Of a DNA stretch of 64,000 nt, positions 21,795 through 35,535 are shown one piece after another. The position numbers and the translations under genes were made by a program. Each line of letters starts with the position of its first letter. The stretch's first letter is position 1. The stretch lies in assembly GCA_021234155.1 (NCBI GenBank), contig JAJEKV010000031.1, positions 14,501,748 to 14,565,747 of the forward strand, in the 5' to 3' direction. Origin of the DNA: Isoetes taiwanensis. Lineage: Eukaryota; Streptophyta; Lycopodiopsida; Isoetales; Isoetaceae. The notes under the pieces are model-generated. The model did no database searches. It saw nothing but the letters and a program-made list of their open reading frames with translations, and was not told the DNA's origin.

Positions 21795-24700
21795 CAGGAT
21801 CAGGGTCATGTGCTGGAATATTGACTCTATTAGTCAGTTTAAAGTAGATATAATTAGCTTTATGCTTGAGGATGTTGATGTTATTTTTTTTCTAGAAACT
21901 TGTGAACATGAAGAGAAAGGTTTACCAGAAATAAATGATTTTATTCTGCTTCATTCTGTATGGTATAAAAAATCATGGAGGCTGAAAGGGCATGGAGGAA
22001 TTGCGTGTTATGTTAGAAAAAATGTCAGACATATGGTAAAGCTAGTACCACAGCGTGGCTCTATGCAACAGATTTGGATTGAAATTCCTGGGCAGTTTGG
22101 AAAAATATTCATTGCAGGTTGTTACTTTCCCCCACGTGGTTCACCGGTATATAACACTGGGAGTTTGGACAGGGACGATTCTTTTTTCCAGCTAGAGCAA
22201 GATACGATGGCACTTCTGCAAGAAGGAGATGTTATGTTGATAGGAGATTTTAATGGGAGAGTTGCCAATAAAAAGCAGCAATTGTGAGCTCGGAAGGAGA
22301 TCCATTGTGGTTGGAAATGCTAGACGAATTGGAGGTAAAAGAATATGGGTGGCATCGTGAATCTCATGATAAAATAAGATGGCCCACACCACAAGGTAAT
22401 CATGTTCTTAACATGTGCAGTGGCTTGGACTTGCTTATATATAATGGTATAAGCAAATTTCCGCACTCTGGTAAACTAACATGCAGAGATGCTAGTGTTG
22501 TAGACTTGGTTTTGGCTAGGTCATGTCTTGCAAAGCAGATGTTGGATTTTCATATAGGGGAAGCAATGCCTCGGATAACGGATCACGCACCTTTATTAGT
22601 TGAGCTGCAGGTTAGGAATGTGCATCAAAAAGTAAGTGATCATGTGTCATATGGACATAGGATTTATATGCATTATGATAAAGCGGAGGAATATGGGAAA
22701 TTGTGTGAACAAAAGACATTGGAAATAGAATGGCCAAAAGATGCAGGAGCCATTAGTGAGACCCTTGCCCAAATGGTCTTGGAGATTGCGGCTAAATGCT
22801 TTATATCGCAAAGAAAATTGAAAGGCATCCCTTGCAATGCATGGTTTGATAGGGACTGCAAGGCAAAGAGAGCAGAGTTTAGGAAGGCGAAGGGTATAGA
22901 AAGGCAAAAATTAAAGAAAGAGTATGTGAAGTTAACCAAATCAAGAAAGAAGCAATACATCTATAAAAAGCAGCAACATATGATAGAGGAGTTATTGGTT
23001 AGACCTAAGCAATTTTGGAACAGATTGAAACCTAATGTAAAGCAAGAAGCTGTCTTGGACATTGATGCATTGTTAGGACAAGTTCGCAAGCTATATCATG
23101 TGCCTGGTATTCCTGATGTGGAAGAGATCGCATATCCCATTGCAGATGCATGCAAGTTCACCCCAGAAGATCTGGAAGAAGGATTAAGTAAACTAGCAAA
23201 TGGGAAGGCAGCAGACGCACAGGGTTTAGTGGCAGAAATGTTCAAATGGGCGGGGGATTCCGTTCATGCGATGCTATTAAAATTGTTAAATGCGGCTGTA
23301 AGAGATGGCTTTCCTCACGCTTGGCAAGTTAACAGAGTTATTCCATTATACAAAGCGGGAGACGATAAGGATCCAGGTAACTATAGGATGATCATGATTT
23401 GTAGCTTCTTTGCAAAATTGTTTGCTACCATGTTGAACAATAAGATTAATATGTGGGCTGAAAAAAATGGAGTCAGAGCTATGGGCCAAGCGGGATTTAG
23501 ACCTAAAAGGTCTACCATAGATCATTTGATCACTTTACGTGCTATGATAGATTCAGTTACTGGCAAGAAAAAGCCTTTATATGCTCTTTTTGTAGATTAT
23601 GCTAAAGCCTTTGACACAGTGAATAGGGACAATCTATGGCAGAGAATGGAGTTACTTGGAGTCCCAATGGAACTAAGACAAGCGGTTAAGGTACTATATG
23701 AAAAGTTCCTAGTTCAGTTGTCACTACCTTATGTAAAGGAGTGTGATAGTGTTGTGGTCAGTAATATTGGGGTCAAGCAAGGATGTCCTTTATCTCCAAC
23801 TTTGTTTGGATTATTCATTGACGAGCTGGAGAGTTGGCTGATTGAACATGGGGGCGATGGCACAATGGTAAATGGATATGTGGTGAAACTTTTGCTATAT
23901 GCGGATGATATAGTCATCCTATCACGCTCAGTAGCAGGGATGCAGAAGCACTTGGATGCGCTGGCATATTTTTGTGATAGTAAGGGAATGCGAGTAAACC
24001 TTGCTAAAACAAAAATGATTGTCTTTGGGGCAAATAAAACAGACCATCTGTCATTCTTCTACAAAGACACGCCAGTTGAGCTGGTAAACTCGTATAAGTA
24101 TTTGGGAGTGGAAGTGGATAAAAGTCCGAGCTGGAATATGGCCGTAGAGCATAGAGTGAATGCGGGTCTCAAAGCCTTGTATAGCATGCAACGCAGAAGT
24201 GCCAAAGCTGAAATTTGGAATTTTGACATGAAACGGATGTTGTATAGAGTACTTGTTCAGACAGTACTGTTATACGGATGTGAGGTTTGGGGACCAGGCT
24301 TGGCAGCGGATACATGGAAAAGGGTAGAGAAGGTCCAAAAAAAATTCCTTAGAACGGAGCTAGGCACAAAGGTACAAACACCATATGACATGATGCTTGC
24401 TGAATGTGATATGATGCCTGTTGAGGCAGAAGCCTTGTGTAAACTGCTTACGTATCTTTGTAAGCTACGATTTGGAGGGGATGATGATAACTTGCCGCGT
24501 TTGGCAATGGAGGAGACAAAACTGAAGGGCTGGTATGCCGACGTTGATGAGTGGATGTGGAAATGGGGGTTAAACACTCATGATCTATATGTACACCGCA
24601 AGGATATTCGAACCTGGGTAAAAGAGCAGGTCATTTTGAAAAACTGGAGAGTCCCAGAGATTAAGAAGGATTTCTACATACGATGTATTAATCCAAAGCT

Positions 24701-25118
24701 CGAAGAGGCTAAGTACCTTCGAGAAAGTATGTCTCTGAAGCTTAGACATTTAATCAGCAGAATGAGACTCAGTTCACATAGACTTGGGGTTGAAATTGGC
24801 AGATGGAGTGGAATCCCGCATGAAATGAGGCATTGCAAAGCATGTAATTTACAGGAAGTGGAGGATGAACAACATGTGCTCTTGAGGTGCCCTGCGTATC
24901 TGGAAATTCGAAACAGGTATAATGTTTCAGCATCAACCTTGTTGGAGTTTTTTTATTTAGAAGGCAAATGCATAGGGAAATTCATAAGAGATGTCATGAG
25001 TCTGAGGGAACAACTTGGTCATAATTCTATAGGAGAGGAGTTGGGAGGAGAGGCTAATGCATTATTGTCTGAAGATGCATTAGATGATATTTTCTATAAC
25101 GTTGATTGTACGTATTGA
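21795..25118 (+). pseudogene. LINE ORF2 endonuclease-reverse transcriptase (one frameshift)
   Basis: An APE-type endonuclease is followed by reverse transcriptase and a C-terminal zinc knuckle. Endonuclease motifs are RIRVMCWNID (catalytic N), FFLETCEHEE (catalytic E), LIGDFNGR, SVVDLVLA and TDHAPLLVEL (terminal DH). One frameshift near 22275, between GDFNGR and SEGDPLW, splits it into 21679-22287 and 22284-25118. Polymerase motifs are NRVIPLYKAGD, GQAGFRPKRSTIDHL, LFVDYAKAFD (catalytic D), GVKQGCPLSP and LLLYADDIVIL (catalytic DD). The knuckle is CKACNLQEVEDEQHVLLRC. Apart from this frameshift the ~1,107-residue frame has all catalytic residues, so it is the youngest-looking ORF2 here. It acts by target-primed reverse transcription. 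Confidence 0.92.
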
Positions 25119-25381
<263 letters not shown>

Positions 25382-25394
25382 AAAATAGGCAATG

Positions 25395-25690
25395 CTTAGG
25401 GATGTCTTGCAGTGGCTGGTTTGACCGATAGTGCAGGTTACAAAGGAAAAAGTTTAAATTGGCAAAAGCGAATGCAAAATATCAAGCTAGAAAAGAGTAT
25501 ATGAGGATGATCAAAAGGAAGAAAAGAGCATATTTGCATAGGAAGCATGAGCAGATGGTCAGAGAGTTAATTGCGCACCCTAAAAAGTTATGGAATATAC
25601 TGAAACCATCTCAAGAAACACGCGCATCTATTGAGGTTAGTACTCAAATGGAGCATGTTAAAAAATAATTACATAGATGGCATTGATACA
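25395..25690 (+). pseudogene. Orphan LINE family B ORF2 fragment
   Basis: The frame encodes SCSGWFDR, then KKFKLAKANAKYQARKEYMR, KRKKRAYLHRKHEQMVREL and HPKKLWNILKPSQE. It matches the linker between endonuclease and polymerase of copy 2 (22830-23060). Both ends are missing and no tail follows. It may be the remnant of a third head-to-tail copy beyond the (AC)n tract. Confidence 0.8.
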
Positions 25691-25699
25691 TCGATGGGC

Positions 25700-26930
25700 A
25701 GTATGTATGGGGAAGAGTTAAGTCGCATTTAATTAAAGTGGGTCACATGCGATTCCCACTTTTTTTTGGAATCCTATTATTTTACAGGAAAAGGACGAGC
25801 GAAAAGTTTTTCACCTCTATAACTATCCAAAATTTGAGTATTTCTATGTTAGGGTGGGTCCAAACATCTTATATCTTTCCCTGATTGCGAGTGGAGAATA
25901 CCAAGAATACAACTCAAACAAAGGAATTTCATTACACATTTTAAAATGCCTTGATGCTAATTTTTCCTACATGCAGTTTAAGATGCAGTTATTATCTCTT
26001 TCGCAAGATCTTAGCCAACTAAGGTGGCCGGACCAGCAGCTATTTGGGAGCGATATGCAGTCAAAGTCATTCGGTTCTCCAGAACTTAGCTTAAGGGAAG
26101 ACTATCTCTGCAAGACCAAAGCTTTCCATCTGCAAGAAGATTGAGAGGAAACTAAAGTATGGCTTCCAAGCAAAACAAAAATCAAATTGGTCTGACAAAA
26201 TGCTACAATCCAACCTCTGATTCATGATTGAAGGCCAGGAGGTGCAAAATCTGGCCAATGGTTCCGTTCGCAGGATTCTCTTCATTTTTCTTGTTACATC
26301 CTATGTTTGCATAGGCCTTTTTACTTCTTTTGCTCCTTTCTGTATACAAAAAGTTACTGTGTAAATTTGTGAGTAAATTTGTGAGAGGTTACTATGTAAA
26401 ATTTGTGCCTTAAACTTGTGTTTATATTGGCAACCAGTTGTAGCCTATCAATTTTTATGCACGGAATCGGCTTCCCCCTTTCCATTCCGGATTGTAGGGA
26501 TATGCCATGTGGCAGCATTTGGTTTATCTTCAAATAAAAAACGTGATCCAATTTCCATGTACTATGCACTCCTTGCTATAATTAAATTCTATCTCTACAT
26601 ATGTAACTCAATCCATACTCGCTTCGATCTTTGCCCATTTCGATCTGCTTACCTTGAAGTGGACCTTTCCAAAGTCCTTTAGGCAATATCCAACGAATCC
26701 CTCAAAGCAATGCATCCTTGTGTTCTTCAAAGCCTTACAGATGAGGAGGATGCCTGTTGGCTTCTGGGATCCCCAACCAAAGAACTTTTTGACATCAGAG
26801 TTCACAGCCCGAGGTGTTCTCAAGGTGGTCCTGAGCATCCCCTGACAATGCAAATGATCCAGCTCGAATCCCCTCTAGCCATAGACATCTGATTTTTCAT
26901 CTGGAACCTCAACACAACAAAGTTACAGCT
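25700..26930. other. No gene recognised
   Basis: AT-rich intergenic DNA between the LINE fragment and the 660-bp repeat array. Confidence 0.4.
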
Positions 26931-26934
26931 ACTA

Positions 26935-29750
26935 TAATACCCCACCGTTGAAGTGGTAGTCATGTCCCATGAAATGCCTCTTAGAAGAAAAAATGGACAT
27001 CCATCGCACGGATGTGCCAACCCCCAAATTTTCCCCTTTTTCGACATAGGGACACAACGGAAAAATGGTCGATCGCACGATGTCCAGCTTGTTACGAGCT
27101 ATCACAACGAGGGAGAACCGGTGCCTATGAGGGTTTTCTTGTTCTCCTCTTGGGGTCTCTCTTTAAACCCTCCTGGAAACCTTGCACACAAGCTCTCGAC
27201 TACTTTAGATGCAGGAAAGGCTGCCAAAACCTAATGTTTACAGATTTAGTAGGGTTTAAGTATCGGGGTACCAAAACAGCTCCATTTGTTAATCCCACAG
27301 TTGAAATGATAGTTCATTTCCCATGAAATACCCCCTAAAAGGAAAAATGGATATCCACTGCATGGATGTGCAAACCCCTAAATTTTTCCATTTCCCGACA
27401 CAGGGACACGACAGGGAAATGGCATGTTCCCCAAGTTTGGCCACTTTAGCGAGCTCGAAATGGGGTACGTTATGCATGAATCCAAAGCATCCAATTTACT
27501 CTAGGTATCAGTTATTATGACCAACAGAACCAAACTCGATTTGCTACAGCAACTAGTCGACCTTTCGCACAATGCACTTCTAGCCTAATGTTATAATGTA
27601 AAGATAGTATGTACTTGGCAATCGAGGTGGCTAATCGATCATTTACTTGTCAAGCATGTGTCTAAGGATAACTCCAGCCTTTTGGATGCAACCGCGCAGT
27701 CGAACTGTCGTTTCTTGCCATCTGGCATGGCCTGGTCGCACGATGTCTAGCTTGTTAAGAGCCATCGCAATGAGGCATTGGAACCGGTGCCTAGGGAGGG
27801 TTTTTGTTCTCCTCTTGGGGTCTCTCTTTAAACCCTCATGGGAACCTTGCACACAAGCTCTCGACTACTTTAGATGCGAGAAAGGCTGCCAAAACCTAAT
27901 GTTTACAGATTTAGTAGGGTTTAAGTATCGGGGTACCAAAACAGCTCCATTCGTTAATCCCACAGTTGAAATGGTAGCTCATTTCCCATGAAATGCCCCC
28001 AAACAGAAAAAATGGATATCCACCGCATGGATGTGCAAACCCCCAAATTTTCCCATTTCCCGACACAGGGACACGACAGGGAAATGGCGTGTTCCCCAAA
28101 TTCGGCCACTTTAGCGAGCTCGAAATGGGGTACTTTATGCATGAATCCAAAGCATCCAATTTACTCTAGGTACCAGCTATTATGACCAACAGAACCAAAC
28201 TCGATTTGAGTCGACCTTTCGCTCAACGCAATTATAGCCTAGTGTTATAGTGTAAAGGTAGCATGTACTTGGCAATCGGGTGACTAATTGATTGTTTACT
28301 TGTCAAACATGTCTCTAAGGGTAATTCTAGCCTTTTGGATATAACCGCGTAGTCGAACTATCATTTCGTGCCTTCTAGTATGGCTGATCACACGATGCCT
28401 AGCTTGTTACGAGCCATCCCAACGATGCATGCCTGAAACCAGTGCCTAGGGAGAATTTTTTTGTTCTCCTCTTGGGGTCTCTCTTCAAACCCTGGCGAGA
28501 ACCTTGTCATGCAAGCTGTCGACCACTTCAGATGTACGAAAGGCTGCCAAAACCTAAACCCTACAAATTTAGTAGGGTTTTAGTATCGGGGTATCAAAAC
28601 AACTCCATCTGTTAATACCACCGTTGAATTGGTAGCCCATGTCCTGCAAAACGCCGCTGAAAAGGAAAAATGGACATCCACCGCACAGATGTGCCAAATC
28701 CCAAATTTCCCCATTTCCCGACATAGGGAGGGACACGACAGGGTAATGGCATGTTCCCATAGTTCGACCACTTTAGCGGCTCGAAGTGGGGTTTTGACTT
28801 TGTGAATGATTCCAAAGCATCCAATTTACTTTAAGGACCAGCTATTAATACCAACAGAACCAAACTCGATTTGCTACGGCAACTAGTCAACCTTTCGCCA
28901 CTTCTAGTCCAATGCTATAGTGTAAAGATAGCATGTACTTGGCAATCCAGGCGACTAGTCGATCGTTTACTCGTCAAACATGTGTCTAAGGGTAACTCTA
29001 GCCTTTTGGATGCAACCACGCAATCGAACTATCATTTCGTGCTTTCTGGCATGGCCGGTCGCACGATGTCCAGCTTGTTATGAGCCATCGCAACGAGGCA
29101 TGTTTGGAACCGGTGCCTAGAAAAGGTTTTTTTGTTCTCCCTCTTGGGGTCTCTCTTCAAACCCTTAAGGGAGCTCTCACGCAAGCTCTCAACCACTTTA
29201 GAAGCAGGGAAGGTGCCCAAACCTAAACCTTATAGATTTAGTAGGGTTTAAATATCGGGGACTCCAAAACAACTCCATTTGTTAATCCCACCGTTGAAAT
29301 GGTAGTTCAGACCCCATGGAATGCCCCGAAAAGAAAAAATAGACATCCACTGCACGGATGTGCCAACCCCCAAATTTTTCTCTTTCCCGGCGGGACATGA
29401 CATAGAAATGGCATGTTTCCCCAGCTTGACCACCTTAGCAAGCTCGAAATGGGGTTTTGACCTTGCGCATGAGTCCAAAGCATTCAATTTACTTTAGGGA
29501 CCAGGTATTATGACCAACAGAGCCAAACTCGATTTGCTACATCAACTAGTCGATCTTTGGACTCTCAGTAGTGTAAACATAGCATGTACTTGGCAATCCG
29601 GGTGTTTAATCGATTGTCTACTTCTCTCAAATATGTGTCGTGGGGTAACTCTACCTGTTTGGATGCGATGGCGCAGTCGAAATGTCATTTCATGCCTTCT
29701 GGCATGCCCGGTCGCACGATGTCCAGCTTGTTAGGAGCTATAACGGGGCA
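26935..29750. repeat. Tandem array of ~660-bp repeats
   Basis: The landmark CCCACNGTTGAARTGGTAG recurs near 26940, 27297, 27959, 28618 and 29287, i.e. spacings of about 357 (first unit deleted internally), 662, 659 and 669 bp. Further shared landmarks in each unit are GACATCCACCGCAYGGATGT, TCCAAAGCATCCAATTTACT and CGCACGATGTCCAGCTTGTT. Units diverge by roughly 10-15% by eye. Short open frames shift between copies, so I see no conserved protein. It is a local satellite-like array of unknown origin. Confidence 0.85.
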
Positions 29751-29869
29751 AATTTGCACCGAAGCATTACATGATGGGGTGCTCAATGCTGCAAGAGATA
29801 TAGGTGTCCAAGGTACTAGCATGTTTTTGGGTGTATTCACCTCTATGGTCTACACAACTACCATATAAA

Positions 29870-30700
29870 ATCAATATATGTTGACAACTACCATGTAAAA
29901 GCATCCGAAATTGTGATATTAAATGTATGTAAAAGAACCATTCAATTTATTTATGATGATTTCGAAAGAACATCATAAAATCTAGAATTCATATAATTAA
30001 ATATACTACGAAGTAGCAATGGTTTTGCAAATCAATATATGCATAAAATACATCTTCTAAACTATTGATCATTTCAAAAAACTAACGTACGATTGTAGAA
30101 TTCAGGTAATTAAACATGATATGAACTAGCAATGATTTTGATAAATCGATGTAGACTTAAAAACAAGATTCTAAACTAATGATGATTTCTAGAAATTATT
30201 ATGAAATTTCGAATTAGTACAAAAAATTATGATATGAACCGCTATTGGATTTGCAAAATCAATATATGTATAAAACCCATCTTCTAAACTATTGTAAAAT
30301 TCATGTAATTAAACATGATATGAACTAGCAATGATTTTGTTTATTCAATGTACACTTAAAAATAATCTTACAAACTGATGATGATTTTTATAAACTAGTG
30401 TGGAATTTTAAATAAGTACAAAAAAAAAATAATTTGATTTTGCAAAATCGATATATGCATAAAATACATCTCTTTATTGATGATTTTAAAAAACTATTGT
30501 AAGATTGTAGAATTCATGTAATTAAACATGATATGAACTAGCAATGATTTTGCTAAAATCAATATACGCTTAAAAATAATACTACAAACTAATGATGATT
30601 TTTAGAAACTAGTTTGAAATTTTGAATTAGTACAAAAAATATGATATGAACCAATATTGGTTTTGGATAACCAAGAAGGACACATGGTTTTTTTTTACAT
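29870..30700. repeat. AT-rich satellite with ~105-bp alternating units
   Basis: Two related monomers alternate. Type 1 contains GATATGAACTAGCAATGATT (near 30118, 30316, 30529). Type 2 contains TATGAACC..TATTGG or a degraded form (near 30230, 30430, 30645); an earlier diverged unit is near 30010. The dimer period is about 200-213 bp. Most units carry AATCRATRTAYGC and TAATTAAACATG or a related phrase. Confidence 0.75.
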
Positions 30701-31485
30701 TATAAATTGTTGTATAAAAAAACCACATACATACTAGTTTTCATGCTAACTTTTTATGCAAGTTCATTTTTGGGGGCCTCGTGTTATTGGCCACTAGAAA
30801 CTCATCCCAGATAATGACCTTAGCCGCAGCGATGAGTTGTGCTGCTCCTGAGTCAGGGTCTAACATCGAATGTAGCCCAACATTATTTTCAATTACAGGG
30901 ATCTGAAAAAGGGAATGTGTTGTTCGCCTGCCTGCATATAGTCGGGCTGCCCATTGGGTATTCTTGGCTTTCGCCCTTCACCCATTGTACCTTTTGCTCT
31001 TGATTAGTAAAAGCCTATTTAAGAAACATAAATCAAAACAGAAGATATGCAATAATGAAATCCATCACCTTATTACCATTGGTATCTGATATCATGAACT
31101 TTTACATTCATGTATGACATAGTTGGATCATAAATTTAACCAGATGTACTCTTACATTTTCTTTAAATTATGGGATTTTCCCCAGGAATTAAATTACTAT
31201 ATCATAAACGAACTTTCAAGATTTTTTATGCATATATTACAGTCCTGTTTTCCCCATGGAACACATTACTGCATTTTAAATGGAAAGGATGATATGCTGC
31301 ATATATTCAAACCCAGGTCTTTATGCCTATCATACAAGACCACTTATCTTTTACCTTATATTTATCTTATGAAAGAGAGGGACATGCCTTGCTACCATAG
31401 ATGCACCGGATCATGTATTCTTTCCCAAAATTTGTAGGAACATTTTCTAGAGTCTAAAGAATATTGAAAATGTACCTGAAAATCT
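30700..31485. other. No gene recognised
   Basis: AT-rich. A T-run/A-run inverted repeat near 30680-30730 closes the satellite. No coding frame supported. Confidence 0.4.
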
Positions 31486-31797
31486 TCATCATCAGAGTTT
31501 ATTTCATCCTTAAACTGCGTCTTAGGGATGTATTGCACTTCCTTAGCGAAACCTCCATTGGTATCCAGATGGTTTTCTGTTAAAATTGCATCTTTTTTTG
31601 CCTCCATATCCATCATTTCCTTCACTAAACCCCCGTTTAGCTTCAAAACCCCTGCCGCTAGGCCTTCTTTTCATATCTATGGTCTCGAATTCAATTGATA
31701 AATTGCACCACTCACATTCTCTGTTGGTCTTGGCAAAGTGTAATGCTTCTCCTTCAGAACTGCACTCTTCAAGCCCATCGTCCGAGTTGTAACCCAT
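31480..31797 (-). CDS. Possible exon, unknown acidic protein
   Basis: Two minus-strand frames together look coding. One begins MGYNSDDGLEECSSEGEA and continues ECEWCNLSIEFETIDMKRR. The other ends YIPKTQFKDEINSDDEDFQ exactly at a donor-like CAG|GTACATT (31480). The switch of frame around 31640 implies an intron missed by me or a frameshift. The acidic Asp/Glu-rich, low-complexity character gives no family. Could be a broken or real host exon. Confidence 0.3.
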
Positions 31798-32395
31798 CTT
31801 CCAAGATGTGTTTAATGCATATCTGGGCTAAATCAAGATAATAAAGTCTGGCTGCCTTGCAGCTATGCTACTATCGAGGCGCTCCGGAGTTACTATGAGG
31901 TATATTTTGCCCTAACCTTCCATATTAAGTCTATTACCACTATATTAGGTTCCCACCATTATTTTCTTAAAGAAAATTATGAAGGGTTATATGAAATTGG
32001 GCTAAATGTCCAAATCCAAGATCTTTTCCACTTATTTTTGAAGTCCAACCTCTATAGTATATGTTGTAGATATTAACCCTCAAAGTTGACATCTACTTAG
32101 AAAGACAAGATACTATAACCATATGCATATATCTCTAAGTATGTCAGCTTTTTTCTTTTACATAAAACAAGGGAGGGGGGGCAAGACTCCCTCTATCTCA
32201 TGCCCAAGATTTAGATGAAATATTGATCCCATCGGAGATCGATGCTCCCTCTACACCATGGGCGTTGCACCGAAGGTCGCACTTGGGTCCAAGGGTGCAC
32301 ATGGCGCTAGCGCCAAATTCTTGAATATAAATATTATTAATATTACATATTATACCATTGAACATGACATCCCACATATCAGGAAATTGAACCAT
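31798..32395. other. No gene recognised
   Basis: AT-rich stretch before the direct-repeat array; nothing supported. Confidence 0.4.
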
Positions 32396-32399
32396 TGAA

Positions 32400-35300
32400 T
32401 TACCCCCCTCCCACCCTTCCGCCCCCTAATAAAAAGACTGCCTCGGTTGTTTTTGCTGATATTCCTGCAAGGAAAGGAAAAATGGCTAGAAACTTGAAAC
32501 CAAATACCATGGGTCTTCTAAACTCTAACATGCAAACTTCAAACGAGTTAACTTCCAATCTTCTTAACCCAGAGTCTTCCAGGATCATGCTTTGACTAAA
32601 TGTTTGACAAATATAGTACCTCTCATGAAGTTTGACCTCAATTGCTTTGTGTTGATCTTGAAGGTGAGTTCTAGAGCTATAGAGACAAGGTGGACAAAAT
32701 GGCCCTTGTGGGCTTCTCCATAAACAGAAACATGAAAACGGCCCTTGTGGGCATCTCCATAAACAGAAACATGCTACATGCTAGCTTTAAGATAGAAGCT
32801 TATCCTCGAGATGAAAACCTCGCCCTTATGGGTTTTCGAGGAAACTCTAAAGATAAACAACCATTTAAGAGATCTTGTACACAACTGAAAAGGAAAAGCA
32901 ACCTCATGCCTACAGGCCTTTTCGAGTTTACAGAACTTGTAAAAGGAAAGCCACATATAGATGTGAGATGCCAGCTATACAGGAACTCGGTTGAGCCGCC
33001 TCACCATCCAAAACTGCAAACATCACTGCATCATCCTGCAAAAGAACAACACGAGTAGGACAAGACCCCGTGCCTATTGGCACCAAAGGCCACCACATAA
33101 GCCACCAAGGCTCTAAAAATCATAAAACAGCCACCAAGGCTGCAAAACCATAAACCAACAGTCCCCTCATGATATAAGCCACCAAGGCTCCATCACCATG
33201 CCAACAATCATAGCAATCACTAAAGCAAGTCACATTGGCAAGGTCAAGCAGGAAACATTGGAGCATGCCACCTATGTATCAGGAAAGAAGGAAAAGGAAG
33301 GAGGGAGGGTTTTGGGGGGGGGAGGAGGGGGGAGGGGGGACAGACCTTCCGCCCCCCAAAAAAAAGACTGCCTCGGTTGTTTTTGCTGATATTCCTGCAA
33401 GGAAAGGAAAAATGGCTAGAAACTTGAAACCAAATACCATGGGTCTTATAAACTCTAACATGCAAACTTCAAACAAGTTAACTTCCAATCTTCTTAACCC
33501 AGAGTCTTCCAGGATCATGCTTTGACTAAATGTTTGACAAATATAGTACCTCTCATGAAGTTTGACCTCAATTGCTTTGCGTTGATCTTGAAGGTGAGTT
33601 CTAGAGCTATAGAGACAAGGTGGACAAAATGGCCCTTGTGGGCATCTCCATAAACAGAAACATGAAAACGGCCCTTGTGGGCATCTCCATAAACAGAAAC
33701 ATGCTACATGCTAGCTTTAAGATAGAAGCTTATCCTCGAGATGAAAACCTCGCCCTTATGGGTTTTCGAGGAAACCCTAAAGATAAACAACCATTTAAGA
33801 GATCTTGTACACAACTGAAAAGGAAAAGCAACCTCATGCCTACAGGCCTTTTCGAGTTTACAGAACTTGTAAAAGGAAAGCCACATATAGATGTGAGATG
33901 CCAGCTATACAGGAACTCGGTTAAGCCGCCTCACCATCCAAAACTGCAAACATCACTGCATCATCCTGCAAAAGAACAACACCGTGCCTATTGGCACCAA
34001 AGGCCACCACATAAGCCACCAAGGCTCTAAAAATCATAAAACAGCCACCACGGCTGCAAAACCATAAACCAACAGTCCCCTCATGATATACGCCACCAAG
34101 GCTCCATCACCATGCCAACAATTGAGGATAAGATAGAAGCTTATCCTCGAGATGAAAACCTCGCCCTTATGGGTTTTCGAGGAAACCCTAAAGATAAACA
34201 ACCATTTAAGAGATCTTGTACACAACTGGCTGCAAAACCATAAACCAACAGTCCCCTCATGATATAAGCCACCAAGGCTCTAAAAATCATAAAACAGCCA
34301 CCAAGGCTGCAAAACCATAAACCAACAGTCCCCTCATGATATAAGCCACCAAGGCTCCATCACCATGCCAACAATCATAGCAATCACTAAAGCAAGTCAC
34401 ACTGGCAAGGTCAAGCAGGAAACATTGGAGCATGCCACCTATGTATCAGGAAAGAAGGAAAAGGAAGGAGGGAGGGTTTTGGGGGGGGGAGGGGAGGGGG
34501 ACACCTTCCCCCAAAAAAGAAAAGCCTCGTTGTTTTTTTTGATATTCCCCGCAAGGAAAGGAAAAATGGCTAGAAACTTGAAACCAAATACCATGGGTCT
34601 TCTAAACTCTAACATGCAAACTTCAAACGAGTTAACTTCCAATCTTCTTAACCCAGAGTCTTCCAGGATCATGCTTTGACTAAATGTTTGACAAATATAG
34701 TACCTCTCATGAAGTTTGACCTCAATTGCTTTGTGTTGATCTTGAAGGTGAGTTCTAGAGCTATAGAGACAAGATGGACAAAATGGCCCTTGTGGGCATC
34801 TCCATAAACAGAAACATGAAAACGGCCCTTGTGGGCATCTCCATAAACAGAAACATGCTACATGCTAGCTTTAAGATAGAAGCTTATCCTCGAGATGAAA
34901 ACCTCGCCCTTATGGGTTTTCGAGGAAACCCTAAAGATAAACAACCATTTAAGAGATCTTGTACACAACTGAAAAGGAAAAGCAACCTCATGCCTGCAGG
35001 CCTTTTCGAGTTTACAGAACTTGTAAAAGGAAAGCCACATATAGATGTGAGATGCCAGCTATACAGGAACTCGGTTGAGCCGCCTCACCATCCAAAACTG
35101 CAAACATCACTGCATCATCCTGCAAAAGAACAATACGAGTAGGACAAGACCCCGTGCCTATTGGCATCAAAGGCCACCACATAAGCCACCAAGGCTCTAA
35201 AAATCATAAAACAGCCACCAAGGCTGCAAAACCATAAACCAACAGTCCCCTCATGATATAAGCCACCAAGGCTCCATCACCATGCCAACAATCATAGCAA

Positions 35301-35405
35301 TCACTAAAGCAAGTCACATTGGCAAGGTCAAGCAGGAAACATTGGAGCATGCCACCTATGTATCAGGAAAGAAGGAAAAGGAAGGAGGGAGGGTTTGGGG
35401 GGGGG
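32400..35405. repeat. Three ~0.9-1.15-kb tandem direct repeats
   Basis: Units run about 32400-33350, 33352-34505 and 34506-35405. Each begins with a C/A-rich run and GCCTCGNTTGTTTTTNNTGATA, continues through CTTGAAACCAAATACCATGG, and ends CAGGAAAGAAGGAAAAGGAAG followed by a G run. Each unit contains a doubled ~38-bp piece with GGCCCTTGTGGGCATCTCCA. The middle unit has an extra internal duplication of about 230 bp. Units are very similar, so amplification is recent. Small frames are repeated without sign of protein conservation. Part of the unit (TTCTAGAGCTATAGAGACAA onward) also occurs at 35588-35650, at the 3' edge of the DIRS-like element. Confidence 0.9.
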
Positions 35406-35535
35406 GGACGAGCTCGGGAAAAATTTTCAAGATGGAGATGCGTGCACAAAAGCGATGATGCAAAAAACCTGTAAGCTGAGCTACAAATAGGGCAAGATCC
35501 TGGTAGTTGCTAACTGTTCGGGACACTTGTCCCCT

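Noticed and set aside
26953-28185. Repeated short frames in the 660-bp array
   Set aside because: Frames shift and break between units; no sign of coding conservation.
32690-35142. Repeated ~120-codon frames with MALVGISINRNMKTALVG
   Set aside because: They recur only because the DNA repeats; other frames recur equally and no family is recognised.
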